Shown here: positions 43,070-53,109 of the stretch, piece by piece
Layout: every line of letters begins with the position of its first letter
Numbering within the stretch: position 1 is the stretch's first letter
Source of the DNA: Rhodococcoides fascians A44A
GTDB lineage: Bacteria; Actinomycetota; Actinomycetes; Mycobacteriales; Mycobacteriaceae
Assembly: GCF_000760735.1 (NCBI RefSeq)
Contig: NZ_JMEX01000008.1
Span: 2,891,535 to 2,955,534, forward strand
Length of the DNA: 64,000 bases
Reading direction: 5' to 3'
Translations under genes and position numbers: made by a program
Notes under the pieces: model-generated
What the model was told of the DNA's origin: nothing
What the model saw: only the letters and a program-made list of their open reading frames with translations
Databases searched by the model: none

Positions 43070-43879
43070 GTGGTACACGTAATCGACATCGAAAACTCCG
43101 CGGACCCGCGGCTCGACGACTTTCGCGATCTCAACTCGTCCGACCGTCGACCCGATCTGCCCGACGGCAAAGGCCTGGTGATCGCGGAAGGTGTGCTCGT
43201 GGCCGAGCGTCTGCTCACCTCGAGGTTCGCGCCCATCAGCCTTCTCGGTGTCGACCGCCGCCTGAAAGAGCTGGGCGACCGACTCGACGGCGTCGACGTG
43301 CCGTTCTATCGGGCGACCGCGGACGTGATGGCCGAGGCCGTCGGTTTCCACCTGAACCGTGGCGTTCTCGCCGCCGCGCACCGCCCGCCGGAACTGGAGC
43401 TCGCGGACGTACTCGACGGCGCCAGAACTGTCGTCGTGTTGGAGGGCGTCAACGATCACGAGAACCTGGGGTCGATGTTTCGCAACGCGGCCGGACTCGG
43501 TGCCGACGCCGTGCTGTTCGGTGCCGCGTGTGCGGACCCGCTCTACCGTCGCGCGGTGCGAGTGTCGATGGGGCACGTTCTTCGAGTGCCGTTCGCCCGC
43601 GTACCGGAGTGGCCTCGAGGTCTGAAGATACTCCGGGACAGAGGTTTTCAGACCATCTCGCTGACGCCCAACCCGTCGGCGATTCCTCTGGCGGAGGCGA
43701 TGACCGGGGAGAAGGTGGCCCTGCTGCTGGGCGCCGAAGGGCCAGGACTGACCGAACACGCGATGCGCGCCACCGACGTCAGGGCCCGGATCCCGATGGC
43801 GCCCGGTACCGATTCGCTCAACGTCGCCACGGCTGCCGCGATGGCGTTCTACGAACGTGTTCGGCTGCAGCCGTCGTGA
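43070..43879 (+). CDS. TrmH/SpoU-family RNA 2'-O-methyltransferase
   Basis: This 269-residue SPOUT methyltransferase has an N-terminal substrate-binding domain (KGLVIAEGVLVAERLLTS, about 37-54) and the trefoil-knot domain with VVLEGVNDHENLGSMFRNAAGLGADAVLF, KVALLLGAEGPGLTE and the SAM-binding MAPGTDSLNVATAAAMAFYE at the end. It methylates ribose in rRNA or tRNA; the order fits Rv0881. The GTG at 43070 follows a GGAAG ribosome site. Its stop overlaps the next gene by four bases. Confidence 0.9.
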   Translation: MVHVIDIENSADPRLDDFRDLNSSDRRPDLPDGKGLVIAEGVLVAERLLTSRFAPISLLGVDRRLKELGDRLDGVDVPFYRATADVMAEAVGFHLNRGVLAAAHRPPELELADVLDGARTVVVLEGVNDHENLGSMFRNAAGLGADAVLFGAACADPLYRRAVRVSMGHVLRVPFARVPEWPRGLKILRDRGFQTISLTPNPSAIPLAEAMTGEKVALLLGAEGPGLTEHAMRATDVRARIPMAPGTDSLNVATAAAMAFYERVRLQPS

Positions 43880-44166
43880 CCGACAGGGCCGTGGCACGCG
43901 ACCGTGACGTGTTGTTCACCGGCATCCCGGTGGCAGTGTTCGTGGCCGTACTCGTCGGCGCTGCCCTGACGGCGTTCGGACGAGAACTCGCCCACATCAA
44001 CGTGTTCCTCGCGATCGGGATCAACCTGATCGTCGTCGGCGGTGCGGCTCCGACCGTACTGCGGTGGCGGTCGACGCGGGTGTGGCGATGGCCGGTGTAC
44101 GGCGTGTGCGTCGGCGGGGTGCTCAGCTTTGTGGCTCTGGGGATTTCCGTCGCAGCCAACGCATGA
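43876..44166 (+). CDS. DUF2537 small membrane protein
   Basis: This is a 96-residue protein with three clear helices (about 15-33, 42-58 and 74-94) and an N-terminal cytoplasmic segment (VTDRAVARDRDVL). The GTG overlaps the methyltransferase stop, so it is coupled to it. Place and pattern match the mycobacterial Rv0882 (DUF2537), function unknown. Its last 44 bases overlap the convergent gene at 44123. Confidence 0.75.
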   Translation: MTDRAVARDRDVLFTGIPVAVFVAVLVGAALTAFGRELAHINVFLAIGINLIVVGGAAPTVLRWRSTRVWRWPVYGVCVGGVLSFVALGISVAANA

Positions 44167-44866
44167 ACTTGCGATCGGTCGGCGCGGACACCGGTGCGGG
44201 AGCTTCGGCGGCCGGTTCCTCGCCGGGTGTGTAGAGCGCAAAACCGGACGCGGGAACGGACATCGGATCGAACTCGTCGCCGCGCGGCGCTCCCGTGTAG
44301 CGGAACCCGAGCCATTCTGCGTTCGCTGCTTCCGCGAATTCCTGCGGGTGGAACGGAAGCGATTGTGGGTCCGGTAGCACCCCGGGCGGATAGATCAACG
44401 GGCGTTCGCCTGCCCAGAACGGTCGCTCCCACACCAGCGGCAGGCCGAGGTCCTCGTAGATGTAGATCGGGGTCGCGCTGAACGAGCGGCGAAGGGTTCC
44501 GCGTTCCCAGTAGGCGAACGCACCCCATGCGTTCTCCGGGTCGGTTGCAACGAAGTACGTGTGCTCCGAGGCGAGAGGCCGTACCCAGGACTCCGGGATC
44601 AACGACGGTTTGGCGATCGAGAGGTTCAGCGAACACACGACGGTGGTGCCCGGGTAACAACCGACGACGATCGCGTCGGGTCCGACTCCGGCGGACTGCG
44701 GCAAAGGGGTCGGTGCTGTCGGCAGCGCGGTGAGGTCGGGGATCAACCGGCCGACGAGGGCCGCGGCCGCAGCGTGATCGGACGCCGACGTCTCGCGTAA
44801 CAAGGACGCCGGGTCAGGTGCGTCGGTGTACCAGATGGTCGATACTTTGACCCCCACTCCCGGCAC
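44123..44866 (-). CDS. Conserved hypothetical protein (DUF6928-like?)
   Basis: This 247-residue soluble protein has segments STIWYTDAPDPASLLRE, GPDAIVVGCYPGTTVVCSLNLSI, YFVATDPENAWGAFAYWERGTLRRSFSATPIYIYEDLG and LPFHPQEFAEAANAEWLGFRY. The last 50 residues are Pro/Ala-rich. It resembles a family I recall as DUF6928, but I cannot confirm it. No signal peptide or catalytic motif is evident. It lies 26 bases upstream of nothing on its strand and converges with DUF2537; sepH ends 26 bases to its right. Confidence 0.6.
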   Translation of the reverse strand: MPGVGVKVSTIWYTDAPDPASLLRETSASDHAAAAALVGRLIPDLTALPTAPTPLPQSAGVGPDAIVVGCYPGTTVVCSLNLSIAKPSLIPESWVRPLASEHTYFVATDPENAWGAFAYWERGTLRRSFSATPIYIYEDLGLPLVWERPFWAGERPLIYPPGVLPDPQSLPFHPQEFAEAANAEWLGFRYTGAPRGDEFDPMSVPASGFALYTPGEEPAAEAPAPVSAPTDRKFMRWLRRKSPEPQS

Positions 44867-44891
44867 CCTTCTCGACTGTCAGCGGTTCATG

Positions 44892-45734
44892 TCAGCTGTG
44901 CCCGCTGCTGCGGACACCCAGCAAAACATCTTCCCACGACGGCATGGCAGGTTTGCCCCTCTTGTCCTTTTTGGGTGCCGGAAGTGCATCATGTTTGGGC
45001 TCGTTCACAACGACGTCCGCCGGTTCGTCGTCGACGGCTTCGTCGAGTTCACTGTCCGCGGTGGTGCCGTAGTACTCGTCGAACGTCTGCTGCGACTCTT
45101 CCTGCGGGGCAACTTCGAGGGCTCGGACCGGCGCGAGACCGCGGAGCTGACGCCCGAAGTCCGGATCGACCAGCTCGGCCGCTGCGTCGTCCAGAGCGGT
45201 GATGGTGCCGCCGTGTCCGTCGGGCAGAAACTGCCAGTGCGCTTTGTTGGTGGTGCGGCCGGCCTGCCATTTCAGCTGCGCGACCCACTTGTTGTCCTCG
45301 TCCCGCCACGCATCCCACGTGGCCTCGTCGAGGTGGTGGCCGCGTGCGCGGAAGGCCAGTGCGACGACCTCCGCGAGGGTCTGGACCGCGGGGCCGTCGT
45401 GACGAAGTGGGTGACCGGATTGCGCCATCGTCGCGGCCTGCGAGCGTTCGAGCAGAACGGGATGGGCGAAGACCTCGACACGGCTCAGTGCCATTCCGGA
45501 GTCGCTTGCCACCTGTTCGACGGTGGCACCCGCTCGAATTCGGGCCTGGATCTCCTTGGGGCGAAGCAAACTGTCCATTTCGATCTCAATCTGTCCTAGT
45601 CGAGCGATGTCGCCGCGAGAGGCCGCGCGGAGTTTGTCGTCGGCCGGAAGCCGGAATTTGTCGCCGGTTTTGGGATCTGCGCAGATCACGTACTGCCCAT
45701 CGGGTTCGAGACCGACCACGCGTAGATCCCGCAC
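44892..45734 (-). CDS. sepH: Cell-division protein SepH (DUF3071)
   Basis: SepH is an actinobacterial cytoplasmic protein that binds FtsZ and promotes assembly of the division ring. The 280-residue protein begins MRDLRVVGLEPDGQYVICADPKTGDKFRLPADD, the conserved N-terminal domain, followed by a helix-turn-helix-like region IQARIRAGATVEQVASDSGMALSRVEVFAHPVL (about 63-95). The acidic C-terminal part ends KRGKPAMPSWEDVLLGVRSS, a conserved short motif. The GTG start has AGGTCAAG upstream. Position before serC matches Rv0883c. Confidence 0.92.
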   Translation of the reverse strand: MRDLRVVGLEPDGQYVICADPKTGDKFRLPADDKLRAASRGDIARLGQIEIEMDSLLRPKEIQARIRAGATVEQVASDSGMALSRVEVFAHPVLLERSQAATMAQSGHPLRHDGPAVQTLAEVVALAFRARGHHLDEATWDAWRDEDNKWVAQLKWQAGRTTNKAHWQFLPDGHGGTITALDDAAAELVDPDFGRQLRGLAPVRALEVAPQEESQQTFDEYYGTTADSELDEAVDDEPADVVVNEPKHDALPAPKKDKRGKPAMPSWEDVLLGVRSSGHS

Positions 45735-45834
45735 CTTGACCTCCTCATCGCGCCGACTCGCGATATCGTCCTCGTCGACAGTAATCCACTCGTGACGTCG
45801 AGCGTGTCTGCGACACGCACCCGCCGCGTTCTTG

Positions 45835-46503
45835 TCAAAGACTAGTCATTGCGCTAGTCGGGTGCACGGATTCCGTTGCCGCGTCGGCAATGTACCTGTC
45901 GCGGAGAGCTTTTGCGTCGTGATGCAGGAAGTATCCGCCCAATGTCAGTCCGATGCAGAGAGCCGTGGCGTGGCCGAATGCGGTGAACGACGGATCGGCG
46001 ATCGCCGAGGCTCCGACCAGAGCCAGCCAGCCGCCCGCCCACAGCACGCGCCACGGTCCGCGTAGGTAGCGGATCAGCGATCCCGCAACGGCCGCGGCGG
46101 CATAGCTGACGCCGACGTCGACGGCTACGGCGAGTGAATCCTCCAGCCAGTCGGCGTGGATTCCGACGAACAGTCCGGCGGCGACGAGCACCGTCGCGCC
46201 GACGTGACCGGCGGCGAAAGCCAGCAGGAAGCGCGTCGACCCCGAGATCCACTCGGCGACCGCGAAGAGAAGGGCAACGGCGCCGAGCCACACCCAGTTC
46301 GGTTCACCGTCGGTCAGGAATGCGCTTGCGACGAGCGTGCCGACGTGACCGTCGCCGAGATTGTGCAGGTTGGTGCTGGCGCGAAGGAGTACGTGCCATT
46401 GTGCGTGGGGGCCGAGGTGTCCGACGAGTATCGCGGCAGTCGCGGCGAGGACCGAGTAGGCGATCGTGACTTTCAGTCGCAGAAGGACCGCCGGCCAACG
46501 CAC
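45835..46503 (-). CDS. Rhomboid-like membrane protein
   Basis: This is a 222-residue, six- or seven-helix membrane protein. Features shared with rhomboid-type proteins are HNLGDGHVGTLVASAFLTDGEPNW near the N-terminus, AFAAGHVGATVLVAAG in the middle, DVGVSYAAAAVAG (candidate Ser) and FGHATALCIGLTLG (candidate His). The Ser motif is GVSYA rather than GxSG, so proteolytic activity is doubtful. A 6-bp dyad (46522-46540) lies just upstream of the GTG start and suggests a dedicated repressor. Confidence 0.65.
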   Translation of the reverse strand: MRWPAVLLRLKVTIAYSVLAATAAILVGHLGPHAQWHVLLRASTNLHNLGDGHVGTLVASAFLTDGEPNWVWLGAVALLFAVAEWISGSTRFLLAFAAGHVGATVLVAAGLFVGIHADWLEDSLAVAVDVGVSYAAAAVAGSLIRYLRGPWRVLWAGGWLALVGASAIADPSFTAFGHATALCIGLTLGGYFLHHDAKALRDRYIADAATESVHPTSAMTSL

Positions 46504-46521
46504 AGGGCGCTCCCTTCGAGA

Positions 46522-46540
46522 TAGTTGCAGATGCCAACTA
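46522..46540. promoter_or_regulatory. Inverted repeat upstream of the rhomboid-like gene
   Basis: TAGTTGCAGATGCCAACTA has perfect 6-bp arms TAGTTG/CAACTA around seven bases, 19 bases before the start codon. It has the size of a MarR or TetR site. No regulator gene is adjacent. Confidence 0.5.
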
Positions 46541-46596
46541 GTTTAGCCCTCGAAGGGAACGCCCGTGCTGTGAGCTTGCTGCCAACCAGGTGCTGG

Positions 46597-47995
<1,399 letters not shown>

Positions 47996-49114
47996 TCAGA
48001 CGATCTGTCCCCAGCCGTCGACGGATTCGGGGGTGCGTGGTGCGGGGCCGGTGTAGATGGCGGCGGGGCGGACGAGTTTGCCGAGGCGTTTCTGTTCGAG
48101 GATGTGGGCGCACCATCCGGCGGTGCGGCCGCAGGTGAACATGGCGGGCATCATCTGCGCGGGTACTTCGGCGAAGTCGAGGATGACCGCGGCCCAGAAT
48201 TCGACGTTGGTTTCGATGGGACGGTCGGGGCGGCGTTCGCGGAGTTCGGCCAGAGCTGCTTGTTCCAGTGCTGCGGCGACTTCGTAGCGCGGGGCGTTCA
48301 GGCGCTTGGCGGTTGCGCGCAGGACGCGGGCGCGAGGGTCTTCGGCGCGGTAGACGCGGTGCCCGAAGCCCATGAGCTTTTCCTTGCGGTCGAGGATGCC
48401 TTTGACGAGGGCGCGGGCGTCGTCGTTCTTCTCGACTTCCTCGATCATCGGGAGGACGCGGGCGGGTGCGCCGCCGTGCAGTGGGCCGGACATGGCGCCG
48501 ATGGCTCCGGAGAGTGCGGCGGCGACGTCGGCGCCGGTGGAGGCGATGACGCGGGCGGTGAAGGTGGAGGCGTTGAGGCCGTGTTCGGCGGCGGAGACCC
48601 AGTAGGCGTCGATGGCTTCGGTGTGCGCGGGGTCGGGGTCGCCTTTCCAGCGGGTCATGAAGCGTGCGGTGACGGTTTCGCACTGGTCGATCTTCTTCTG
48701 CGGCACGGCCGGCTGGTAGATGCCGCGTGCGGACTGTGCGACGTAGGACAGTGCCATGACCGAGGCGCGGGCGAGTTGGTCGCGGGCGGTGGCGTCGTCG
48801 ATGTCGAGCAGGGGTTGATAGCCCCAGATGGGGGCGAGCATCGCCAGGCCTGCTTGGACGTCTACGCGGACGTCCCCGGTGTGGATGGGGAGCGGGAACG
48901 GCTCGGCCGGTGGGAGTCCTGGTCCGAAGCGGCCGTCGACGAGCAGTGCCCAGACGTTGCCGAAGGTGACGTGTTTGGCGACGAGGTCTTCGATGTCGAC
49001 GCCGCGGTAGCGCAGCGCGCCGCCGTCCTTGTCCGGCTCGGCGATGTCGGTGGTGAACGCGACGACGCCTTCGAGACCACTGACGAAATCTTCGGGAACC
49101 TGTTGTACAGCCAT
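47996..49114 (-). CDS. citA: Citrate synthase 2 (CitA type)
   Basis: CitA condenses acetyl-CoA (or propionyl-CoA) and oxaloacetate. The 372-residue protein matches the shorter actinobacterial second citrate synthase (Rv0889c): GALRYRGVDIEDLV, EHGLNASTFTARVIASTGAD, SGPLHGGAPARVLPMIEEV, the signature KLMGFGHRVYRAEDPRARVL and the C-terminal ETNVEFWAAVILDFAEVP. The catalytic histidines lie in the EHGLN, LHGG and GFGHRVY segments. It differs strongly from gltA at 53110, so the window carries two distinct citrate synthases. It is divergent from pdxH. Confidence 0.93.
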   Translation of the reverse strand: MAVQQVPEDFVSGLEGVVAFTTDIAEPDKDGGALRYRGVDIEDLVAKHVTFGNVWALLVDGRFGPGLPPAEPFPLPIHTGDVRVDVQAGLAMLAPIWGYQPLLDIDDATARDQLARASVMALSYVAQSARGIYQPAVPQKKIDQCETVTARFMTRWKGDPDPAHTEAIDAYWVSAAEHGLNASTFTARVIASTGADVAAALSGAIGAMSGPLHGGAPARVLPMIEEVEKNDDARALVKGILDRKEKLMGFGHRVYRAEDPRARVLRATAKRLNAPRYEVAAALEQAALAELRERRPDRPIETNVEFWAAVILDFAEVPAQMMPAMFTCGRTAGWCAHILEQKRLGKLVRPAAIYTGPAPRTPESVDGWGQIV

Positions 49115-49208
49115 GACCGTAGGACTCTCCTTGTAGCCTCGCGACTCGCGTTCGAGCTTGCCTGGTCAGAACTGTAGCGCTTCGTACCCGGGAGTAACGT
49201 GGCGGTTC

Positions 49209-49871
49209 GTGCACCGAGACAGGCAACCGAGCGACACCTCCCCTCTGGCCGATATGCGGGTCGACTACAAGCAGGACGCCGACGTGGATGCGGAGCGGCT
49301 GCTCGGCGGTTGGCTACCGGTGGCGCAGCAGTGGCTCGCCGACGCTGTCGAGGCGAAGATCGCCGAGCCCAACGCGATGGTTCTCGCGACCGTCGATGCC
49401 GACGGACGGCCGTCGACCAGGACGGTGTTGTGCAAGGGTCTGGACGCCGACGGTGTGGTGTTCTACACGAACTACGGATCCGACAAGGCGACCCACCTCG
49501 CTCACACCCCGTATGCGTCGGTGACGTTCCCGTGGATCGGTATCGAGCGTCAGCTCACCTTCCGAGGGTCCGTCCGAAAGGTGACCGCGGAGGACACTGC
49601 AGCGTATTTCGCGTCGCGGCCTCGCGGGTCGCAGCTGGGGGCGTGGGCGTCGCAGCAGTCGCAGCCGATCGATTCCCGTGAGGCGCTCGAGGCTGCTCTG
49701 GCTGAGGTTGCTCGCAGGTTCGACGGTGTGGATGTGCCGGTTCCGCCCGGTTGGGGTGGGTTCCGGCTGAGCCCGGAGACCGTGGAGTTCTGGCAGGGCC
49801 GAACCAATCGGTTGCACAACAGAATTCGGTTGACGACGTCGACTCGGCTGGTGGAGCGCCTGCAGCCGTGA
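49209..49871 (+). CDS. pdxH: Pyridoxamine/pyridoxine 5'-phosphate oxidase
   Basis: PdxH is an FMN enzyme that makes pyridoxal 5'-phosphate from the pyridoxine or pyridoxamine phosphates. The 220-residue protein has [46 protein letters not shown] (FMN site), [34 protein letters not shown] and the C-terminal signature [29 protein letters not shown], ending RLQP. I chose the GTG at 49209; an ATG at 49254 ([10 protein letters not shown]) is possible. The next gene overlaps by four bases. Nearness of serC makes sense for B6 supply but the strands differ. Confidence 0.95.
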   Translation: MHRDRQPSDTSPLADMRVDYKQDADVDAERLLGGWLPVAQQWLADAVEAKIAEPNAMVLATVDADGRPSTRTVLCKGLDADGVVFYTNYGSDKATHLAHTPYASVTFPWIGIERQLTFRGSVRKVTAEDTAAYFASRPRGSQLGAWASQQSQPIDSREALEAALAEVARRFDGVDVPVPPGWGGFRLSPETVEFWQGRTNRLHNRIRLTTSTRLVERLQP

Positions 49872-51157
49872 ATGCTCTTCGCGGTGTCCTGGCCGACACC
49901 ACTCCGCTGAAGACTCCTGCCTATCGGCGCTTGTGGCTCGCCAACATCATCACCGTCATCGGTGCGCAGTTGTCGATCGTCGCTGTGCCGCAACAGGTAT
50001 TCCAGATCACGCTCAGCTCGGCGTACGTCGGGTTGACGGGCGTGTTCGCGTTGGTTCCGCTGATCGTGTTCGGGCTGTGGGGCGGTGCGCTCGCCGACGT
50101 GATGGATCGTCGAACGTTGTTGATGTGCACCACGTTCGGTCTGATCGGTACGTCCGCGCTGTTCTGGCTGCAGGCGTTCCTCGATCTGAACAACGTATGG
50201 GTGGTTCTGGTTCTGCTGGCCGTCCAACAGGCGTTCTTCGCGGTCAACCAACCGACGCGTAGTGCACTGTTGCCGCGCATCCTGCCACCCGGACAGCTTC
50301 CGGCCGCGAATTCGCTGAACATGACGGTGATGAATTTCGGCGCCATCGCAGGACCGTTGAGCGCCGGAATCCTGATCTACTACATCGGCTTGGAGACGCT
50401 GTATCTGATCGACACGGTGTTCCTGTTCGCGACGCTGTGGGCGGTGATCAAGCTCCCCGCGATCCCTCCGGCGTCGGCGGGTCAGCGTGCCGGTCTGCGT
50501 TCGGTGTTCGACGGTTTCGCCTACCTGGCGACGCAGAAGGTGCTGCTCGCGTCGTTCGTGGTCGACATCATCGCGATGGTGTTCGGTATGCCCCGTGCCC
50601 TTTTTCCGCAGATCGCGCACGAAAGTTTCGGTGATCCGGCCTCGGGTGGGCCGGTTCTCGGCATGCTGTTCGCGGCGATGTCGGCGGGCGCGGTGGTGGG
50701 CGGTGTGTTCTCGGGATGGCTTCCGCGTGTGAAACGGCAAGGCATGGCTGTGATCGTCGCGATCATGGTGTGGGGTGCGGCGATGATCGGGTTCGGTGTC
50801 GCGGTCGGCCTGGCGTCCGACGGTGCGACGACGGTGGCGTTGTGGTTCGCGCTTGCGTTCCTCGCTCTGGGCGGCGGCGCCGACATGATCTCGGCTGCAT
50901 TCCGGTCGACGATGTTGCAGACGGTCGCGACGGACGAGATGAGAGGTCGGCTGCAGGGAGTGTTCATCGTCGTGGTTGCCGGTGGCCCCAGGATCGGTGA
51001 CGTCCTGCACGGCGCTGCGGCGGCGTCGGTGGGTACCGCGGCGGCGGCAGCGGGCGGCGGAGTGCTCGTCGTGATCGGTGTATCGCTTGCCGCGCTGGCT
51101 CTTCCGGCATTCATTCGGTACCGGGTCAGGAGCGTAGCCCGCGGAATGACCGAATAA
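49868..51157 (+). CDS. MFS exporter (EntS-like)
   Basis: This 429-residue, 12-helix transporter starts [33 protein letters not shown], the EntS-like pattern, with motif A as [15 protein letters not shown] and [25 protein letters not shown] after helix 5. The GTG overlaps the pdxH stop, so translation is coupled to the vitamin B6 gene. Whether this reflects a shared role, for example export of a vitamer or a drug, is unknown. It is the second EntS-like exporter in the window. Confidence 0.85.
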   Translation: MNALRGVLADTTPLKTPAYRRLWLANIITVIGAQLSIVAVPQQVFQITLSSAYVGLTGVFALVPLIVFGLWGGALADVMDRRTLLMCTTFGLIGTSALFWLQAFLDLNNVWVVLVLLAVQQAFFAVNQPTRSALLPRILPPGQLPAANSLNMTVMNFGAIAGPLSAGILIYYIGLETLYLIDTVFLFATLWAVIKLPAIPPASAGQRAGLRSVFDGFAYLATQKVLLASFVVDIIAMVFGMPRALFPQIAHESFGDPASGGPVLGMLFAAMSAGAVVGGVFSGWLPRVKRQGMAVIVAIMVWGAAMIGFGVAVGLASDGATTVALWFALAFLALGGGADMISAAFRSTMLQTVATDEMRGRLQGVFIVVVAGGPRIGDVLHGAAAASVGTAAAAAGGGVLVVIGVSLAALALPAFIRYRVRSVARGMTE

Positions 51158-51176
51158 GCCTGTCAGGTAGTGGACA

Positions 51177-52103
51177 ATGGCAGCCATGGCTGACGCATAT
51201 TCGATCTCGAGCGGGAGGTACCGGGCGGAGATCGCCGCGGCAGGCGCCGGTCTGAGGCTGCTCGAGTTCGACGGATCGCCGCTGACCGAGACGTGGGAAG
51301 TGGGCACCACACCACCGCTCTCGGCGGGATTGGTGCTCGCTCCGTGGCCCAACCGTGTCGCCGACGGTGCATTCACTTTCGGTGGTAGCGACCACCAGTT
51401 GGAGATCACCGAACCGTCTCGCAACAATGCAAGCCACGGTTTCGTGCGCAGGGTCGACTGGACTCTCGTGGACAGATCGGAGTCTCGCGTCGAGCAGTCG
51501 GTGGACATCGGGCAGCACCCGGGTTGGCCGTACAGCGTGGAGGTGACGGTCGTGCACGAACTGTCGAACAGCGGGCTCGTCGTGACCGCGTCGGCGACCA
51601 ACACCGGTGAGTCCGACGCTCCCTACGGCATGGGTTTTCACACGTTCGTGCGCGTCGGCGATGTTCCGCTCGACGACTGCAAGTTGGAGTTCTCCGCCGG
51701 CACTCGGCTGCAACTCGACCCTGTTCGCAACCTGCCCAACGGTCCGTCGGTTCCGACCGCGGGTTCGGAGTTCGATTTCACGGCGCCGCGGCTCATGAAG
51801 GACGTCTGGCTGGACACTCCGTTCAGCGCCGAAGTACCCGACGCCGACGGCAAGGCCTGGCACGTTCTCCGCGGGCCGGACGGCACGGGTACCGGACTGT
51901 GGACGGACCGCGAGTTCGATTGGGTGCAGGTGTTCACCGCCGACCCCGGACATGATCAGGCGTACCCGGACCGTGGGCGCGCGGTGGCCGTGGAACCGAT
52001 GACGTGCCCGCCCGACGCGTTCAATTCCGGCGTCGACGTGATCGTGTTGACGCCGGGGCAAACCTGGACCGGCTCATGGGGAATGGAGTTTCTGACGCGA
52101 TGA
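51177..52103 (+). CDS. Aldose 1-epimerase family protein
   Basis: This 308-residue beta-sandwich enzyme interconverts sugar anomers. Motifs include SAGLVLAPWPNRVADGAFTFGG (about 50-71), NASHGFVRRVDWTLV with the first catalytic His (near residue 89), YGMGFHTFVRVGD with the second His, and a late Glu in AVAVEPMTCPPDAFNSG. Two ATG codons, at 51177 and 51186, are possible starts. It overlaps the sugar kinase gene by four bases, which suggests that the pair handles the same hexose. Confidence 0.88.
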   Translation: MAAMADAYSISSGRYRAEIAAAGAGLRLLEFDGSPLTETWEVGTTPPLSAGLVLAPWPNRVADGAFTFGGSDHQLEITEPSRNNASHGFVRRVDWTLVDRSESRVEQSVDIGQHPGWPYSVEVTVVHELSNSGLVVTASATNTGESDAPYGMGFHTFVRVGDVPLDDCKLEFSAGTRLQLDPVRNLPNGPSVPTAGSEFDFTAPRLMKDVWLDTPFSAEVPDADGKAWHVLRGPDGTGTGLWTDREFDWVQVFTADPGHDQAYPDRGRAVAVEPMTCPPDAFNSGVDVIVLTPGQTWTGSWGMEFLTR

Positions 52104-53038
52104 CGATTCTGGTGTGCGGCGAGTCTCTCGTCGATCTGGTCCCGGTGCACGAAGGCCCGTTGCTCTCTCCGAAGCTCGGGGGTGGCCCGTTCAACGTCGC
52201 GGTGTCGCTCGGTCGTCTGGGCACGAACGTGTCGTTCCTGTCGAGGGTGTCCACGGACGCGTTCGGGGAGCAGATCCTCGGCAGCCTGCGTGATGCAGGC
52301 GTCGACACCACGTGGGTGCAGCGCGGCGCCGAGCCGACCACGTTGGCGATGACCACCCTGGCGGACGACGGTAGCGCTCAGTACTCGTTCTACGCGGACG
52401 GTACGGCCGATCGGCTCGTCGGTGACCCGGGCGAGTTGCCGGACGAGATCACGACTCTGTCCTTCGGCACGCTGTCGCTTCTGTACGAGCCGGGCGCGTC
52501 GATGTACGCAGCCCTGCTGCACCGTGCGCACGCGGCGGGGAAGCTGACGATGCTGGACCCCAACATCCGTCCGGCTGCCATCGACAGCACCAGTGGAGAC
52601 ATCACGGCCGACGGTTTTCGTACCCGATTCAAGTCGTGGTTGCCGTCGGTGGACATCTTGAAGGTCAGCGAGGACGACGCGCACTGGTTGGGACTCGGAC
52701 CCGAGGGGACGACGGTCGACGACTGGCTCGCGGCAGGCGTCGCAGCCATCGTGATGACGCGCGGAGGCGACGGTATCTCGGTGTTCACTTCGGCGGGCGA
52801 ATTCTCGGTTCCCGGGGTGCCCGTCGACGTCGTCGACACCATCGGTGCAGGTGACACCGTGCACGGAGCTTTACTCGCGTATTTGACAAACGAGACCATT
52901 GTCACAACGCGTGACCTGAATGACATGGGCGCGGGAGACTGGAAGGCAGCACTGAGGTTCGCCGCGCGAGCAGCCGCCATCACGGTTTCTCGCCCGGGTG
53001 CCGACCCTCCGTGGGCGTCCGAGGCGCCGAGAGACTAG
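52100..53038 (+). CDS. PfkB-family sugar kinase (fructokinase-like)
   Basis: This is a 312-residue ribokinase-fold kinase. The N-terminal substrate motif GGGPFNVAVSLGRLG (27-41) and the C-terminal signature VDVVDTIGAGDTVHGALLAYL with the catalytic Asp are clear. LDPNIRPA in the middle is typical of fructokinases and of 2-keto-3-deoxygluconate kinases. The ATG overlaps the epimerase stop. I infer phosphorylation of a hexose released and epimerised by the partner; no transporter for it is adjacent. Confidence 0.88.
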   Translation: MTILVCGESLVDLVPVHEGPLLSPKLGGGPFNVAVSLGRLGTNVSFLSRVSTDAFGEQILGSLRDAGVDTTWVQRGAEPTTLAMTTLADDGSAQYSFYADGTADRLVGDPGELPDEITTLSFGTLSLLYEPGASMYAALLHRAHAAGKLTMLDPNIRPAAIDSTSGDITADGFRTRFKSWLPSVDILKVSEDDAHWLGLGPEGTTVDDWLAAGVAAIVMTRGGDGISVFTSAGEFSVPGVPVDVVDTIGAGDTVHGALLAYLTNETIVTTRDLNDMGAGDWKAALRFAARAAAITVSRPGADPPWASEAPRD

Positions 53039-53109
53039 TTTCTCTATCGACTGCAGTAAGTGTCCGATTTAAGTACGTGTCCGTTACATGAGTTCGAGAG
53101 GGACCATTC

